Of a DNA stretch of 64,000 nucleotides, positions 28,017 to 35,087 are shown in pieces; within the stretch, counting starts at the first letter, position 1; each line of letters starts with the position of its first letter. The stretch comes from Planosporangium flavigriseum (lineage in GTDB: Bacteria > Actinomycetota > Actinomycetes > Mycobacteriales > Micromonosporaceae): assembly GCF_011947225.1 (NCBI RefSeq), contig NZ_JAATVW010000004.1, positions 1 through 64,000 on the forward strand, in the 5' to 3' direction. Under the pieces are notes generated by a model. That model saw only the letters and a program-made list of their open reading frames with translations. It had not been told where the DNA came from and did not search any database. Position numbers and translations under genes: made by a program.

Positions 28017-29552
28017 TCATGACGGCTTCGCGATGACCATGAACTTGTTCTCCGCGCGCTGCGCGAACTTCAGGAATCCGCGCAGCCCGGGGAGGCCCTC
28101 CAACATCCCGAAGATCGGGATCAGCAGGATCACGGCCAGCGGCTCCCACCACTTGCGCCGACCGCCACCGGATACTCCGGCATTGACCCGCAGGCCCTCC
28201 CAGTACATCCAGATCGTGTAGGCCATGTTCAGCGCCCAGACTGGAATGACTAAGAGCATCTCCGGAGATGTGTTGGAAGCGAGGAGAATGCTCAGGAACA
28301 GAACTACTCCGACATTCGTGATCGGGCCGACAACCCACGACATCACCGAATATCCGAGTAGCAGCCGGTTTCGCAGTTGCAGCGACCGGTTGAATACCAG
28401 GCCCGCCAGGCCCCAGGACCAGCGCTCGCGCTGCCGGAAGAAATCGTGGAGGGTGGCAGGCGACGCGCCGTAGCACCGCCCGCCGAACCAGGCGCTCCGG
28501 CCCTCGTAGCGAGCACTGAAGATCATTGCGAACTGGGCGTCCTCGACAATGCTCCGAGGGCCGAAATCCCAGCCTATTGTCGCCTCGATCGAGGCCCGCA
28601 CCAGCAGTAACTCACCGTGCACGCCGGCGCGCGGCGTGCCACTGCCGGTCCAGGTCGAGAAGCGCCCGACGTCCTCGGCGGGCCGGACCGAGTCCGCGAG
28701 CCAGGTGAGCGTGTTCACTGCGTACTCGCGCGGATACGTCAGGATGCCCTGAGCCAGGTGCTTGGCATCGTGGCCAGCCTGAACCTGCTCCTCGATAAAC
28801 CGGGCCATGGCCAGGGCGGTATCCGGGCCCACACCAGTGTCGTCATCCATGTGCAGCACCCACACGTCGTCGCAGTCCTCATGCTCGCGGATCCGCAGCT
28901 CGTGCGAGTAGTGGGTGGCACGCGCCTTAAATTTCGTTCCGTTGGCTGTGCGATACCGCCTCGGTACGGTGACAAGCCTTATCAGCTCACTTCCGGCGGC
29001 CAGCCTGGCGATCCGCTCTGTTGCCTCACAGCCCTCGTCGATGACGATGTCGATCCTGAGCCGGGGAAAGCACCTGGGGAGATAGGCGATGTAGGACAGG
29101 ACCGAGCGCTCGAGCGCGGGGTAGATGTCGTGCCGGCCGATGGTAGGAACGACAACGATCAGGAAACGCTCGCTTCTCGTCAGCCCGCGGCCAGACCACC
29201 GAGCCTCTGACTCGCGCAGTGCCTTGCGAGTCCGCCGGATGCCGAGGATACCGGTGAGCGTGGTGAAGATGGGCCACGTCCACAGCACCGTCAGCGGCCA
29301 GCCAAGCGCGCCGGCAGATGGGGCGTTGGCCCAGAGGTCACCCACCACAATGAGCAGGTAGGAGAGGACCAACGGCCAGTACGCTGGCCTCCAGCGGGCG
29401 AGCCTGCGGTGCAGTTCTCGCGCCTGCTGCGGGCCGAACAAGGTCAACGCGCCCCGGAACTGCCCCGTGCTCAGCGCTTCCCGGCCCGCAAGCCAGGCGC
29501 CCCAATCAAGCCAGGCGTCCCAATCCGGAGGCGCAGCCTTCTGTCCTCCCAC
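28017..29552 (-). CDS. Egghead-like family 2 glycosyltransferase (putative beta-mannosyl/glucan synthase)
   Basis: The 511-residue membrane enzyme has two N-terminal membrane segments (PLVLSYLLIVVGDLWA; TVLWTWPIFTTLTGILGI) and a GT2 domain. The domain starts at VVVPTIG (133), with the DDD motif at 236-238 (HMDDDTG), the acceptor-site ED at 337-338 (SIVEDAQF) and QRERW at 374-378. Three C-terminal membrane segments follow. The layout (GILTYPREYAVNTLTWLADS...GVHGE) resembles animal Egghead/BRE-3 beta-mannosyltransferases. GTG 29552 has AGGGGAG eight bases upstream and is preferred over TTG 29597. It is divergent from a GH26 mannanase. Confidence 0.8.
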   Translation of the reverse strand: MGGQKAAPPDWDAWLDWGAWLAGREALSTGQFRGALTLFGPQQARELHRRLARWRPAYWPLVLSYLLIVVGDLWANAPSAGALGWPLTVLWTWPIFTTLTGILGIRRTRKALRESEARWSGRGLTRSERFLIVVVPTIGRHDIYPALERSVLSYIAYLPRCFPRLRIDIVIDEGCEATERIARLAAGSELIRLVTVPRRYRTANGTKFKARATHYSHELRIREHEDCDDVWVLHMDDDTGVGPDTALAMARFIEEQVQAGHDAKHLAQGILTYPREYAVNTLTWLADSVRPAEDVGRFSTWTGSGTPRAGVHGELLLVRASIEATIGWDFGPRSIVEDAQFAMIFSARYEGRSAWFGGRCYGASPATLHDFFRQRERWSWGLAGLVFNRSLQLRNRLLLGYSVMSWVVGPITNVGVVLFLSILLASNTSPEMLLVIPVWALNMAYTIWMYWEGLRVNAGVSGGGRRKWWEPLAVILLIPIFGMLEGLPGLRGFLKFAQRAENKFMVIAKPS

Positions 29553-29776
29553 TTTCGCTTCTCCCCTGCGCGCTCGTAGTCGCCGGGCAATGAGCAACTA
29601 CCCGTAGACAGCTCGGCCAACCCGGGGACGGAGCCGCCGAGCACCTCACCCGCTATGACGCCGAGGAGAGCGTGCCTGCTGGAGGCGCACAACGCCGCTA
29701 TGGCCGAAAAACTCTCCGGTAGCGCAGGACACCCTCCAGGGCCAGCGGTGGGGTCGAGGTACGCCGAACCCCGGAC

Positions 29777-29796
29777 TGATCACTGATCAGTGATCA
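29777..29796. promoter_or_regulatory. Perfect 20-bp palindrome (candidate operator)
   Basis: TGATCACTGATCAGTGATCA is a perfect dyad. It is flanked by a second, outer inverted repeat, CCGAAC near 29764 and GTTCGG near 29812. It is placed between the divergent GT2 and GH26 starts. The binding protein is unknown. Confidence 0.65.
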
Positions 29797-29872
29797 CTAA
29801 GAGTTCGGGGGTAAAACCCTCGAAACCCTTCGTATCGTCAGGAATTATCACTCTTCGTAGTCGGTTCGTAAC

Positions 29873-29886
29873 TGGGAGCGCTACCA
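29873..29886. promoter_or_regulatory. CebR/CelR-like operator in front of GH26
   Basis: TGGGAGCGCTACCA matches 13 of 14 bases of the LacI-family operator TGGGAGCGCTCCCA, used by actinobacterial cello-oligosaccharide repressors. It ends 33 bases before the GH26 start and overlaps a plausible TACCAT -10 box. Repression by a CebR-like regulator, relieved by oligosaccharide, is inferred. Confidence 0.6.
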
Positions 29887-29919
29887 TAGGCCGCCCCTTA
29901 CCGACCTCCGGGAGAGCAC

Positions 29920-31161
29920 GTGATCCTCAATCGACGCCGATGGTCGGCCCGTATGCGCGCAGCGATTACGGCCGCCACCGCGCTCACCGCAGCTGGACTC
30001 CTCGCCATCGCACCCCGTGCGATCGGCGCGTACCCGACCGCGGACACGATCTGCGACCGGTTCGGATCCGCCCACCAGGGCAGCGACGTTGTCATGAACG
30101 ACCGCTGGAATCCGACCGCGACCGGACAGCAGTGCGTCGGCGCCACCAGCACCCCGCCCACGCCGGGTGGCCAGGTCAGCAAGTCCGACGTGCTCAACTG
30201 GATGTCCAAGCTTCAGCACCGCAGCGACAACCGGGTCGTCTCCGGCTTCTTCGGCGGCTACAGCGGCAGCACGTTCAACCTGGACCAGACCAACCAGCTC
30301 AAGAACCAGAGCGGTCCGTACCCTGGCCTGCTGGCCTGCGACTACGCCAACTGGGTCAACAGCGCCAACACCCAGGTCGACAGCTCGTGCAACGACACGC
30401 TGAAGGACTGGTGGCACAACGGTGGCCTGGTCAGCGTCGGCATCCACATGCCGAGCCCGACCGGCGGGAACTTCGGCACGAAGCTGGGCAACTTCGGCGA
30501 CCTCACCAACAGCGGCACCGCCGTCGGCCGCGCCTACCAGGACTCGCTCACCAAGATCGGCGACGGCCTGAGCGATCTCAAGAACGCCGGCGTGGTGGTG
30601 CTGTGGCGACCGTTCCACGAGATGAACGGCGACTGGTTCTGGTGGGGCAACCAGGACGCCGACACGTACAAGAACGTGTGGAACTACACGTACAACTACC
30701 TGGTCAACACCCGCGGGCTCGACAACCTGATCTGGGTGTACGCGCCGGACTGCAGCCGCAACGGCAACCTCACCGACTACTACCCGGGTGGTGACAAGGT
30801 CGACGTCGTCGGACTGGACTGCTACACCGACAACCCGTCCGGCGGCGACGGCAACGTCGTCAAGAATCTCGACGCGCAGTACAACCAAATGCTCGGCCTG
30901 GGCAAGCCGTTCGCCTTCACCGAGGCCGGCCCTCGCGACCAGACGGGCGGGTCGTTCGACTGGAAGAAGTGGATCGACGCCATCCAACAGCGGTACCCCA
31001 AGACCACGTACTTCCTGGCGTGGAACGACAAATGGAGCCCGCCGCAGAATCAGAACTCGACCGGTCTGATGAACCATCCGTGGGTCATCAACCGAGGCGA
31101 GATCGACCTCAGGGGTGGCGCCACGCCTCCGACTCCGCCACCGGGCAGCGGTGGCCACTGA
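29920..31161 (+). CDS. Secreted GH26 beta-mannanase with truncated C terminus
   Basis: The 413-residue product has an N-terminal signal peptide (AAITAATALTAAGLLAIAPRA). Residues about 38-75 (ADTICDRFG...VVMNDRW...QQCVGAT) resemble the first strands of GH12 endoglucanases. The GH26 domain has acid/base Glu234 (WRPFHEMNGDWFWWG) and nucleophile Glu335 (FAFTEAGP). It ends in a Pro/Thr linker (TPPTPPPGSGGH) with no binding module. After the stop, the frame reads ASYRVVNPWSAGW, the beginning of a CBM2, so the module was lost through a stop in place of its first Cys. GTG 29920 follows GGGAG. Confidence 0.9.
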   Translation: MILNRRRWSARMRAAITAATALTAAGLLAIAPRAIGAYPTADTICDRFGSAHQGSDVVMNDRWNPTATGQQCVGATSTPPTPGGQVSKSDVLNWMSKLQHRSDNRVVSGFFGGYSGSTFNLDQTNQLKNQSGPYPGLLACDYANWVNSANTQVDSSCNDTLKDWWHNGGLVSVGIHMPSPTGGNFGTKLGNFGDLTNSGTAVGRAYQDSLTKIGDGLSDLKNAGVVVLWRPFHEMNGDWFWWGNQDADTYKNVWNYTYNYLVNTRGLDNLIWVYAPDCSRNGNLTDYYPGGDKVDVVGLDCYTDNPSGGDGNVVKNLDAQYNQMLGLGKPFAFTEAGPRDQTGGSFDWKKWIDAIQQRYPKTTYFLAWNDKWSPPQNQNSTGLMNHPWVINRGEIDLRGGATPPTPPPGSGGH

Positions 31162-31200
31162 GCCAGCTATCGCGTGGTCAACCCGTGGTCTGCCGGCTGG
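31162..31200 (+). pseudogene. Remnant of a CBM2 cellulose-binding module
   Basis: In frame with the GH26 gene and right after its TGA, the sequence encodes ASYRVVNPWSAGW. This matches the start of CBM2 domains, which normally begin with a Cys where the TGA now stands (TGC to TGA). Similarity ends at about 31200, where integrase-derived sequence starts. Confidence 0.6.
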
Positions 31201-31231
31201 CTGCCGCCGGATCAGCGCCGGGGCCGGCTTG

Positions 31232-31312
31232 TCGCTGACTGCTGGCTCCCCCGAAGATCGGGATGACGGGGAGGAGCCAGGGACAGCCGGTGCGGTACCT
31301 GCACGAACATGA
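31232..31312 (+). pseudogene. Integrase 3' end, left copy
   Basis: The frame SLTAGSPEDRDDGEEPGTAG then AVPART-stop is clearly homologous to the end of the second integrase remnant (SLTSGPLKDPGDGEDPGTAG, ALPART-stop) at about 34677-34757. Only the last two dozen codons remain. It abuts the CBM2 remnant, so a deletion or recombination fused the two. Confidence 0.7.
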
Positions 31313-31360
31313 CGCGATAGTGCCGTCGGGAAAAGGGACGACCCCCGCCGGGGGAGGCGG
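31232..31360 (+). repeat. Left copy of ~130-bp direct repeat (integrase end plus att-like core)
   Basis: This copy pairs with 34677-34806. Identical blocks include GGACAGCCGGTGCG, CCTGCACGAACATGAC and the core GGGACGACCCCCGCCGGGGG (31335-31354 versus 34780-34799). In the right copy the core is the 3' terminator arm of the 6C RNA gene, which suggests that this is an attachment-site repeat. Confidence 0.75.
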
Positions 31361-31568
31361 TAGAACGTCGTCAGCCGTTGGCGGCCGTGATCGTTCGGCC
31401 CTCATTCGCGCACCTCACGAGGGGTCCGACGTCATCGGTTGCCAACGGCTGTCAGCGTTGCCGCTGACTTTTTTGCTGACGACCAACAACTCCTGGCCCT
31501 GACTGCGGCCACTATCCGCGTGACCTACGGCGAGGCTTGGCGTGGTCGGGGCAGGCGTGCACGCCGAG

Positions 31569-31907
31569 CTAACCAGCGCGCTGGCATTCCGAATCGTCGA
31601 CCTTGCGTCGTAGGCTCGCCTCGGTCCACGTGAGTCTCCGACCGCTATCGGAGAAGCGCGCGAACAGCGATACGCATTGGCCCACGTGCGGCAGGTCCAT
31701 GAGACCCGATGGGACGGACCCGCAGGTTTCGACTTGAGAGCTCTCGTTTGGGCCGACGCACACCTCGGTGGCGGAAACCTTCGTGACGTGTGCGGTGTAA
31801 CGCGGACCTTCGCCGTCACCTAGGGTGCACCCGCAAATCAGCAGCCCGTAGCCGAGGAAGCCGGCGAACACCGGCCACGGCGGACGCCGCTTCGTCTGCT
31901 GGGTCAT
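31569..31907 (-). CDS. Small putative lipoprotein of unknown function
   Basis: This 112-residue product starts MTQQTKRRPPWPVFAGFLGY, with a hydrophobic stretch ending in a possible lipobox LLICGC. The mature part (YTAHVTKVSATEVCVGP, two more Cys) recognises no known family. No clear Shine-Dalgarno precedes ATG 31907; a TTG at 31928 is the alternative. It is a cargo gene of the accessory island. Confidence 0.5.
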   Translation of the reverse strand: MTQQTKRRPPWPVFAGFLGYGLLICGCTLGDGEGPRYTAHVTKVSATEVCVGPNESSQVETCGSVPSGLMDLPHVGQCVSLFARFSDSGRRLTWTEASLRRKVDDSECQRAG

Positions 31908-32139
31908 CGGCGCATCGTACGAGCGCAACCTGCCGTGCGTTGTCCGGTCAATGGTCAGTTGTCACGGTGCGGCCGGCCGGCGCGTGCGCGGCGGGCCGGA
32001 GGTCCAGAGCGCGCCGCCTTGATTCATCACAGGCGAATTCGGCAATACATGGGGCTAGTGCGCTGTCCTCCGTCGACTGATGCGCGACAGTCGTCTGCCA
32101 ACTGATCTGCGACATCCGAACGCGGATCGCGGCTACTTG

Positions 32140-32433
32140 TTGACTGGTGTTACGACCGCAGCCCGGCCAGGCTTGGTCGAGGTGACCGGCGGGATCGCTC
32201 GCATCGCGGCTGCCCACCGCAAGTTGGTGTGGCTCTCTTCTGGCATGCGTACCGCCGGTCACCGTGGCGCGGAGAGGCTCCAGAGGGGTTTGCCCAGCTC
32301 GAAGTAGCGCTGCCCTCCTCGCCGGCATCGGCTCGGTGGGATCGAGGAGGACAGCGTGGGACGAGTCATCATCGGCATGGATCCGCACATTGCGATCGTT
32401 GACGCTAGGGAGTTCGCAGAAGACCGGCGGTAA
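32140..32433 (+). mobile_element. IS110-family remnant (left end and transposase N terminus)
   Basis: From GTG 32356, preceded by GAGGAGG, the frame reads GRVIIGMDPHIAIVDAREFA and stops at 32433 after 25 codons. GRVIIGMDPH is the typical start of IS110-type DEDD transposases (first catalytic Asp). The rest of the enzyme is gone. The roughly 200 bases before it could be the element's left non-coding end, where IS110 elements encode a bridge RNA; that part is inferred. Confidence 0.6.
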
Positions 32434-32487
32434 GTCAATCGATCGCCGCTGGGTCCACCGTTCCGCCCGCAATCAGCCAGTCGACTG

Positions 32488-32625
32488 TTACATGATCCAG
32501 ATGGTCAATAGCTCGGCCGTCACGACGAGCACCACCTCCCAGCCGGCGCGGCGATACACCTCGACGTTGGCCGGGTTGCTGGTTCCAGGATCGCCGGCAG
32601 GCCGTCCGCGGCGGCGCGGCGTAAT
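32488..32625 (-). pseudogene. GNAT acetyltransferase C-terminal fragment
   Basis: Reading left on the minus strand, one frame gives AAADGLPAILE. After a one-base shift, SNPANVEVYRRAGWEVV and ...LLTIWIM-stop (TAA 32488-32490) follow. The SNPANVEVYRRAGWEV pattern is the end of a GNAT fold. The N-terminal half and the acetyl-CoA motif are missing. Confidence 0.6.
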
Positions 32626-32728
32626 CCGGTCTCCTTACGGCTCGGGCGTTCCTCGGCATGGCCTGCGGATAGAGAGGGCCACGAGGGGTCCGCACCCGCG
32701 GAGCCACCGGGGAACTGGGGACACGACC

Positions 32729-33280
32729 ATGACGCACCTGAGATCCGTGCTGACCCTGCTAGGGACGGTGTTGCTGACCATGGTGGCCGGGTGCGGCGCG
32801 GCGCCCGACAAGGCCACGCCCCCTCCGGCGGCTGGCCCGCCGCCAGCAGTGACGGCCCCACTGATGGCGGGGATGAGCGTGCCGGCAGCGTCCGGCCACC
32901 ACGGTCAGCAAGTGCCGGCGGCGACCGCCTCGGTTGTCATCAAGAACTTCGCATTCTCGCCGGCAGCGGTCACCGTGGCGGTTGGTACCACGGTGACGTG
33001 GTCCAACCGCGACCAGGCTGCGCACACCGTCACCGCCTCGGGTGGCGCGTTCAAGTCGCCCACCTTGGACCCCGGCGACACCTTCCGGTTCACGTTCACG
33101 AAGGCCGGCCGCTACGCCTACCTGTGCACCATCCACCCGTTCATGACGGGGACGGTTGTAGTGACGCCAGGAATGGTGACGCACGGGACCCCGAAGAGCA
33201 TGAGCCGCCAGTCCGGTAAAACGCCAGCTCGCCACTCGTGCGTCGAGTTCTGGCACGGTACAGGCCTGCGTGGCGGATAA
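32729..33280 (+). CDS. Cupredoxin-domain lipoprotein (plastocyanin/azurin-like)
   Basis: The 183-residue copper protein has a signal peptide with lipobox LLTMVAGCG and a Pro/Ala-rich linker. Its type 1 copper site has His in QAAHTVTASGG and Cys-His-Met in YLCTIHPFM. The conserved fold ends at about GTVVVTP; the following roughly 35 residues look like unselected read-through, so the true 3' end may have been altered. The frame extends far upstream, but ATG 32729 matches the signal peptide. It probably carries electrons or copper outside the cell. Confidence 0.85.
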   Translation: MTHLRSVLTLLGTVLLTMVAGCGAAPDKATPPPAAGPPPAVTAPLMAGMSVPAASGHHGQQVPAATASVVIKNFAFSPAAVTVAVGTTVTWSNRDQAAHTVTASGGAFKSPTLDPGDTFRFTFTKAGRYAYLCTIHPFMTGTVVVTPGMVTHGTPKSMSRQSGKTPARHSCVEFWHGTGLRGG

Positions 33281-33411
33281 CGTACGGGACTACGGGGTAG
33301 CAGGCCAGTTGGTCACTTCGCGGACAGGGGCATGATTTCGCCCGGCCCACGGCCGGTCGGCGAGTCCGCGGAAGGCATGTTGATCACCAGCCTTCGCTGT
33401 GGGGGATGCGG

Positions 33412-34380
33412 ATGACCACGCAGATGGCTCGGCCTCAGGTTGGGATCACTCCGAACATGTTCGCGATCCCGTACGGGCTGGCTGGCCTGGCTACTTGCTG
33501 GGGATACGCCGCCCTCCTGAAGCTGGCGCCCGCGATTGTGGCCGGCGTCCTGTTCATCGTCACCGCAGCGGTATGGCTGGTGCTCGTGGTCGGGTACCTC
33601 TCGCAGGTGCCGCGCCGGCGCGGCGGCTGGCGCGCCGAACTGGCCGATCCGGCGTTGGGACCGTTCGTGTCGCTGATCCCGATCGTCGGCATGCTCCTGG
33701 CGATCGGCCTGATGCCGCACGCCCTCGCCGCCGGTAGATGGCTGTTTGGGGTCTTCGCCGTCGCCACCACCGTCCTGGCCGGGTGGATGACCGGCCAGTG
33801 GCTCGTCGAAGACCTCGACCTGGACCGGCTGCACTCCGGCTACGTCCTGCCCGCGGTCGCCGGAGGCCTCATCGCCTCCATCGGCGCCGCCCTCGCCGGC
33901 TGGACCGGAATCGCCCACGCGTTCATGGGCCTGGGCGTCGTGTCGTGGCTGCTCATCGGCTCCGTCATCATGGCCCGGCTGATGTTCCGCCCTCGGCTGC
34001 CCGCGCCGCTGACGCCCACCTTGGCGATCGAGGTCGCGCCGCCCGCCCTGGCTGGCCTCGCCTACCTGGCCATCACCCACGGCAGGGTCGACCTGGTCGC
34101 CCTGGCTCTCGGCGGCTTCACCGCGCTCGCCGTGATCGTCCAGATCCGGCTTGTCCCCGTGTACCGCAGGCTGTCCTTCGGCCCTGCGTTCTGGTCGTTC
34201 GCGTTCCCATACGCCGCGGTGGCCACCTTCGCGCTGCACTGGGTCAACTATGGCAGGCCGGTCGGGTACAAGGTCTGGGCCTGGATCGTCCTCCTCGCGA
34301 TCACCGCGTTCATCGCCGCCCTGGTCGCGGAGACCACAGCGGCCCTCGCCCGGCGCGAATTCCTGCCACAACTCCAGTAA
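33412..34380 (+). CDS. TDT-family transporter (TehA/SLAC1-like), multi-spanning
   Basis: The 322-residue protein has about ten hydrophobic segments (from FAIPYGLAGLATCWGYAALL to VWAWIVLLAITAFIAALVAETTAAL). The FAIPYGLAGLA...W pattern is typical of the tellurite-resistance/dicarboxylate transporter superfamily. The substrate is unknown. ATG 33412 is chosen because GGGGG lies six bases before it; ATG 33406 is too close. It is island cargo, directly upstream of the integrase remnant. Confidence 0.82.
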   Translation: MTTQMARPQVGITPNMFAIPYGLAGLATCWGYAALLKLAPAIVAGVLFIVTAAVWLVLVVGYLSQVPRRRGGWRAELADPALGPFVSLIPIVGMLLAIGLMPHALAAGRWLFGVFAVATTVLAGWMTGQWLVEDLDLDRLHSGYVLPAVAGGLIASIGAALAGWTGIAHAFMGLGVVSWLLIGSVIMARLMFRPRLPAPLTPTLAIEVAPPALAGLAYLAITHGRVDLVALALGGFTALAVIVQIRLVPVYRRLSFGPAFWSFAFPYAAVATFALHWVNYGRPVGYKVWAWIVLLAITAFIAALVAETTAALARREFLPQLQ

Positions 34381-34435
34381 CCGCCAACCGTCACAGCTGT
34401 CGCGTCCGACCGCGTCGACAGGCGGTGACGTATCA

Positions 34436-34757
34436 GTGCGGACTCGGGCCAAGGCCGCAGCGCACGTGCCGTACCGGCACCGATGCGGCCCCGCCCGCTT
34501 CCATGACCTACATCACACCTACGCGACCTGGCTCGTCAGCGACGGCCTACCGGTCAACGTTCGTCCAGCGCGTGATGGGGCACCAGCTAGCCTCGACGAC
34601 GCTCAACCGGTACACGCACGCCCCGGCCGACTACGACGACCGGGTTCGGGACGCCCTGGACGCGTCCGCTGACTTTTCGCTGACTTCCGGGCCGCTGAAA
34701 GATCCGGGCGACGGGGAAGATCCGGGGACAGCCGGTGCGCTTCCTGCACGAACATGA
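34436..34757 (+). pseudogene. Tyrosine recombinase (integrase) C-terminal remnant, right copy
   Basis: A first frame reads RFHDLHHTYATWLVSDGLPVN. Near 34556 it shifts to a second frame with VQRVMGHQLASTTLNRYTH (including the nucleophilic Tyr) and on to ...TAGALPART-stop at 34757. The conserved arginine of HDLRHT is replaced by His. The N-terminal two thirds are absent. The remnant ends beside the 6C RNA terminator, the usual position of an integrase next to its att site. Confidence 0.85.
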
Positions 34758-34806
34758 CCTGGGAGGACTCGCCACAGAAGGGACGACCCCCGCCGGGGGG
34801 AGGCGG
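34677..34806 (+). repeat. Right copy of ~130-bp direct repeat
   Basis: This copy pairs with 31232-31360. It includes the integrase tail, a spacer and the 20-base core at 34780-34799, which overlaps the terminator stem of the 6C RNA gene. About 3.4 kb of island lies between the two cores. Confidence 0.75.
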
Positions 34807-34813
34807 GGGTCGT
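34783..34813 (-). terminator. Terminator of the 6C RNA
   Basis: ACGACCCCCGCC (34783-34794) and GGCGGGGGTCGT (34802-34813) form a perfect 12-pair stem with a seven-base loop. It is immediately 3' of the two C-loop hairpins on the minus strand. Confidence 0.8.
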
Positions 34814-34890
34814 CGTGGGTCCGACTCCGGGGGGTTGAGCCGAACCCTCTCGGCAATCACGGGGGGTTGTGAAGGCCGAGGGTCTGGGGC
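34783..34890 (-). ncRNA. 6C small RNA
   Basis: On the minus strand two hairpins each expose six cytosines. Hairpin 1 is ACCCTCGGC...GCCGAGAGGGT (34844-34883), with the C-run at 34861-34866. Hairpin 2 is TTCGGCTC...GAGTCGGA (34820-34844), with the C-run at 34829-34834. A strong terminator follows. This is the 6C motif of actinobacteria (mycobacterial B11). In M. tuberculosis it also lies between Rv3660c (ssd) and Rv3661, on the minus strand, just upstream of the HAD gene as here. The 5' end is estimated, not seen. Confidence 0.85.
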
Positions 34891-35087
34891 GCAGGTTCCG
34901 ATACGGACATACCGACCAGGACGCGAAACCTTGTCGCAAATATAAGCATGCCTGAGGTGCCCGCCACACGTCGAGTAGTGCCGGCTTCGACTATCTGCAA
35001 CTACTGGATCGATGTACTCAGATACTGACGGTCAATGCTTGCACATTCGATCGCAGACAGTGAACGCGGACGGCTAGACTGCCGCCC

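Larger units (their letters stand above)
29553..29919. other. Operator-rich divergent intergenic region
   Basis: This 367-base region separates the GT2 and GH26 genes and is more AT-rich on its right half. It holds a perfect 20-base palindrome and a CebR-like operator (listed separately), so both genes are probably regulated. No coding sequence is supported. Confidence 0.6.
31908..32728. other. Scar region with mobile-element debris
   Basis: About 820 bases have no intact gene. They contain an IS110-type transposase start (32356-32433) with its possible non-coding left end, and the 3' end of a GNAT acetyltransferase gene on the minus strand (32488 to about 32625). The remaining frames have no recognisable family features. 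Confidence 0.6.

Noticed and set aside
31439-31633. 64-codon frame ADFFADDQQLLAL... and a third copy of the CGCTGACTTTT motif
   Set aside because: The short similarity to the integrase end (CGCTGACTTTT-GCTGAC) is suggestive of a third integrase remnant, but is too short to call.
31948-32472. 174-codon minus-strand frame in the island
   Set aside because: No RBS, no recognisable domain, and it overlaps the IS110 start on the other strand; treated as non-coding scar.
32264-32728. N-terminal extension of the cupredoxin gene
   Set aside because: The open frame continues upstream but has no domain and would bury the signal peptide; ATG 32729 fits the lipoprotein signal.
34436-34757. Functional site-specific recombinase
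   Set aside because: The N-terminal catalytic part is missing, the HDLRHT arginine is changed and there is a frameshift, so it is only a remnant.
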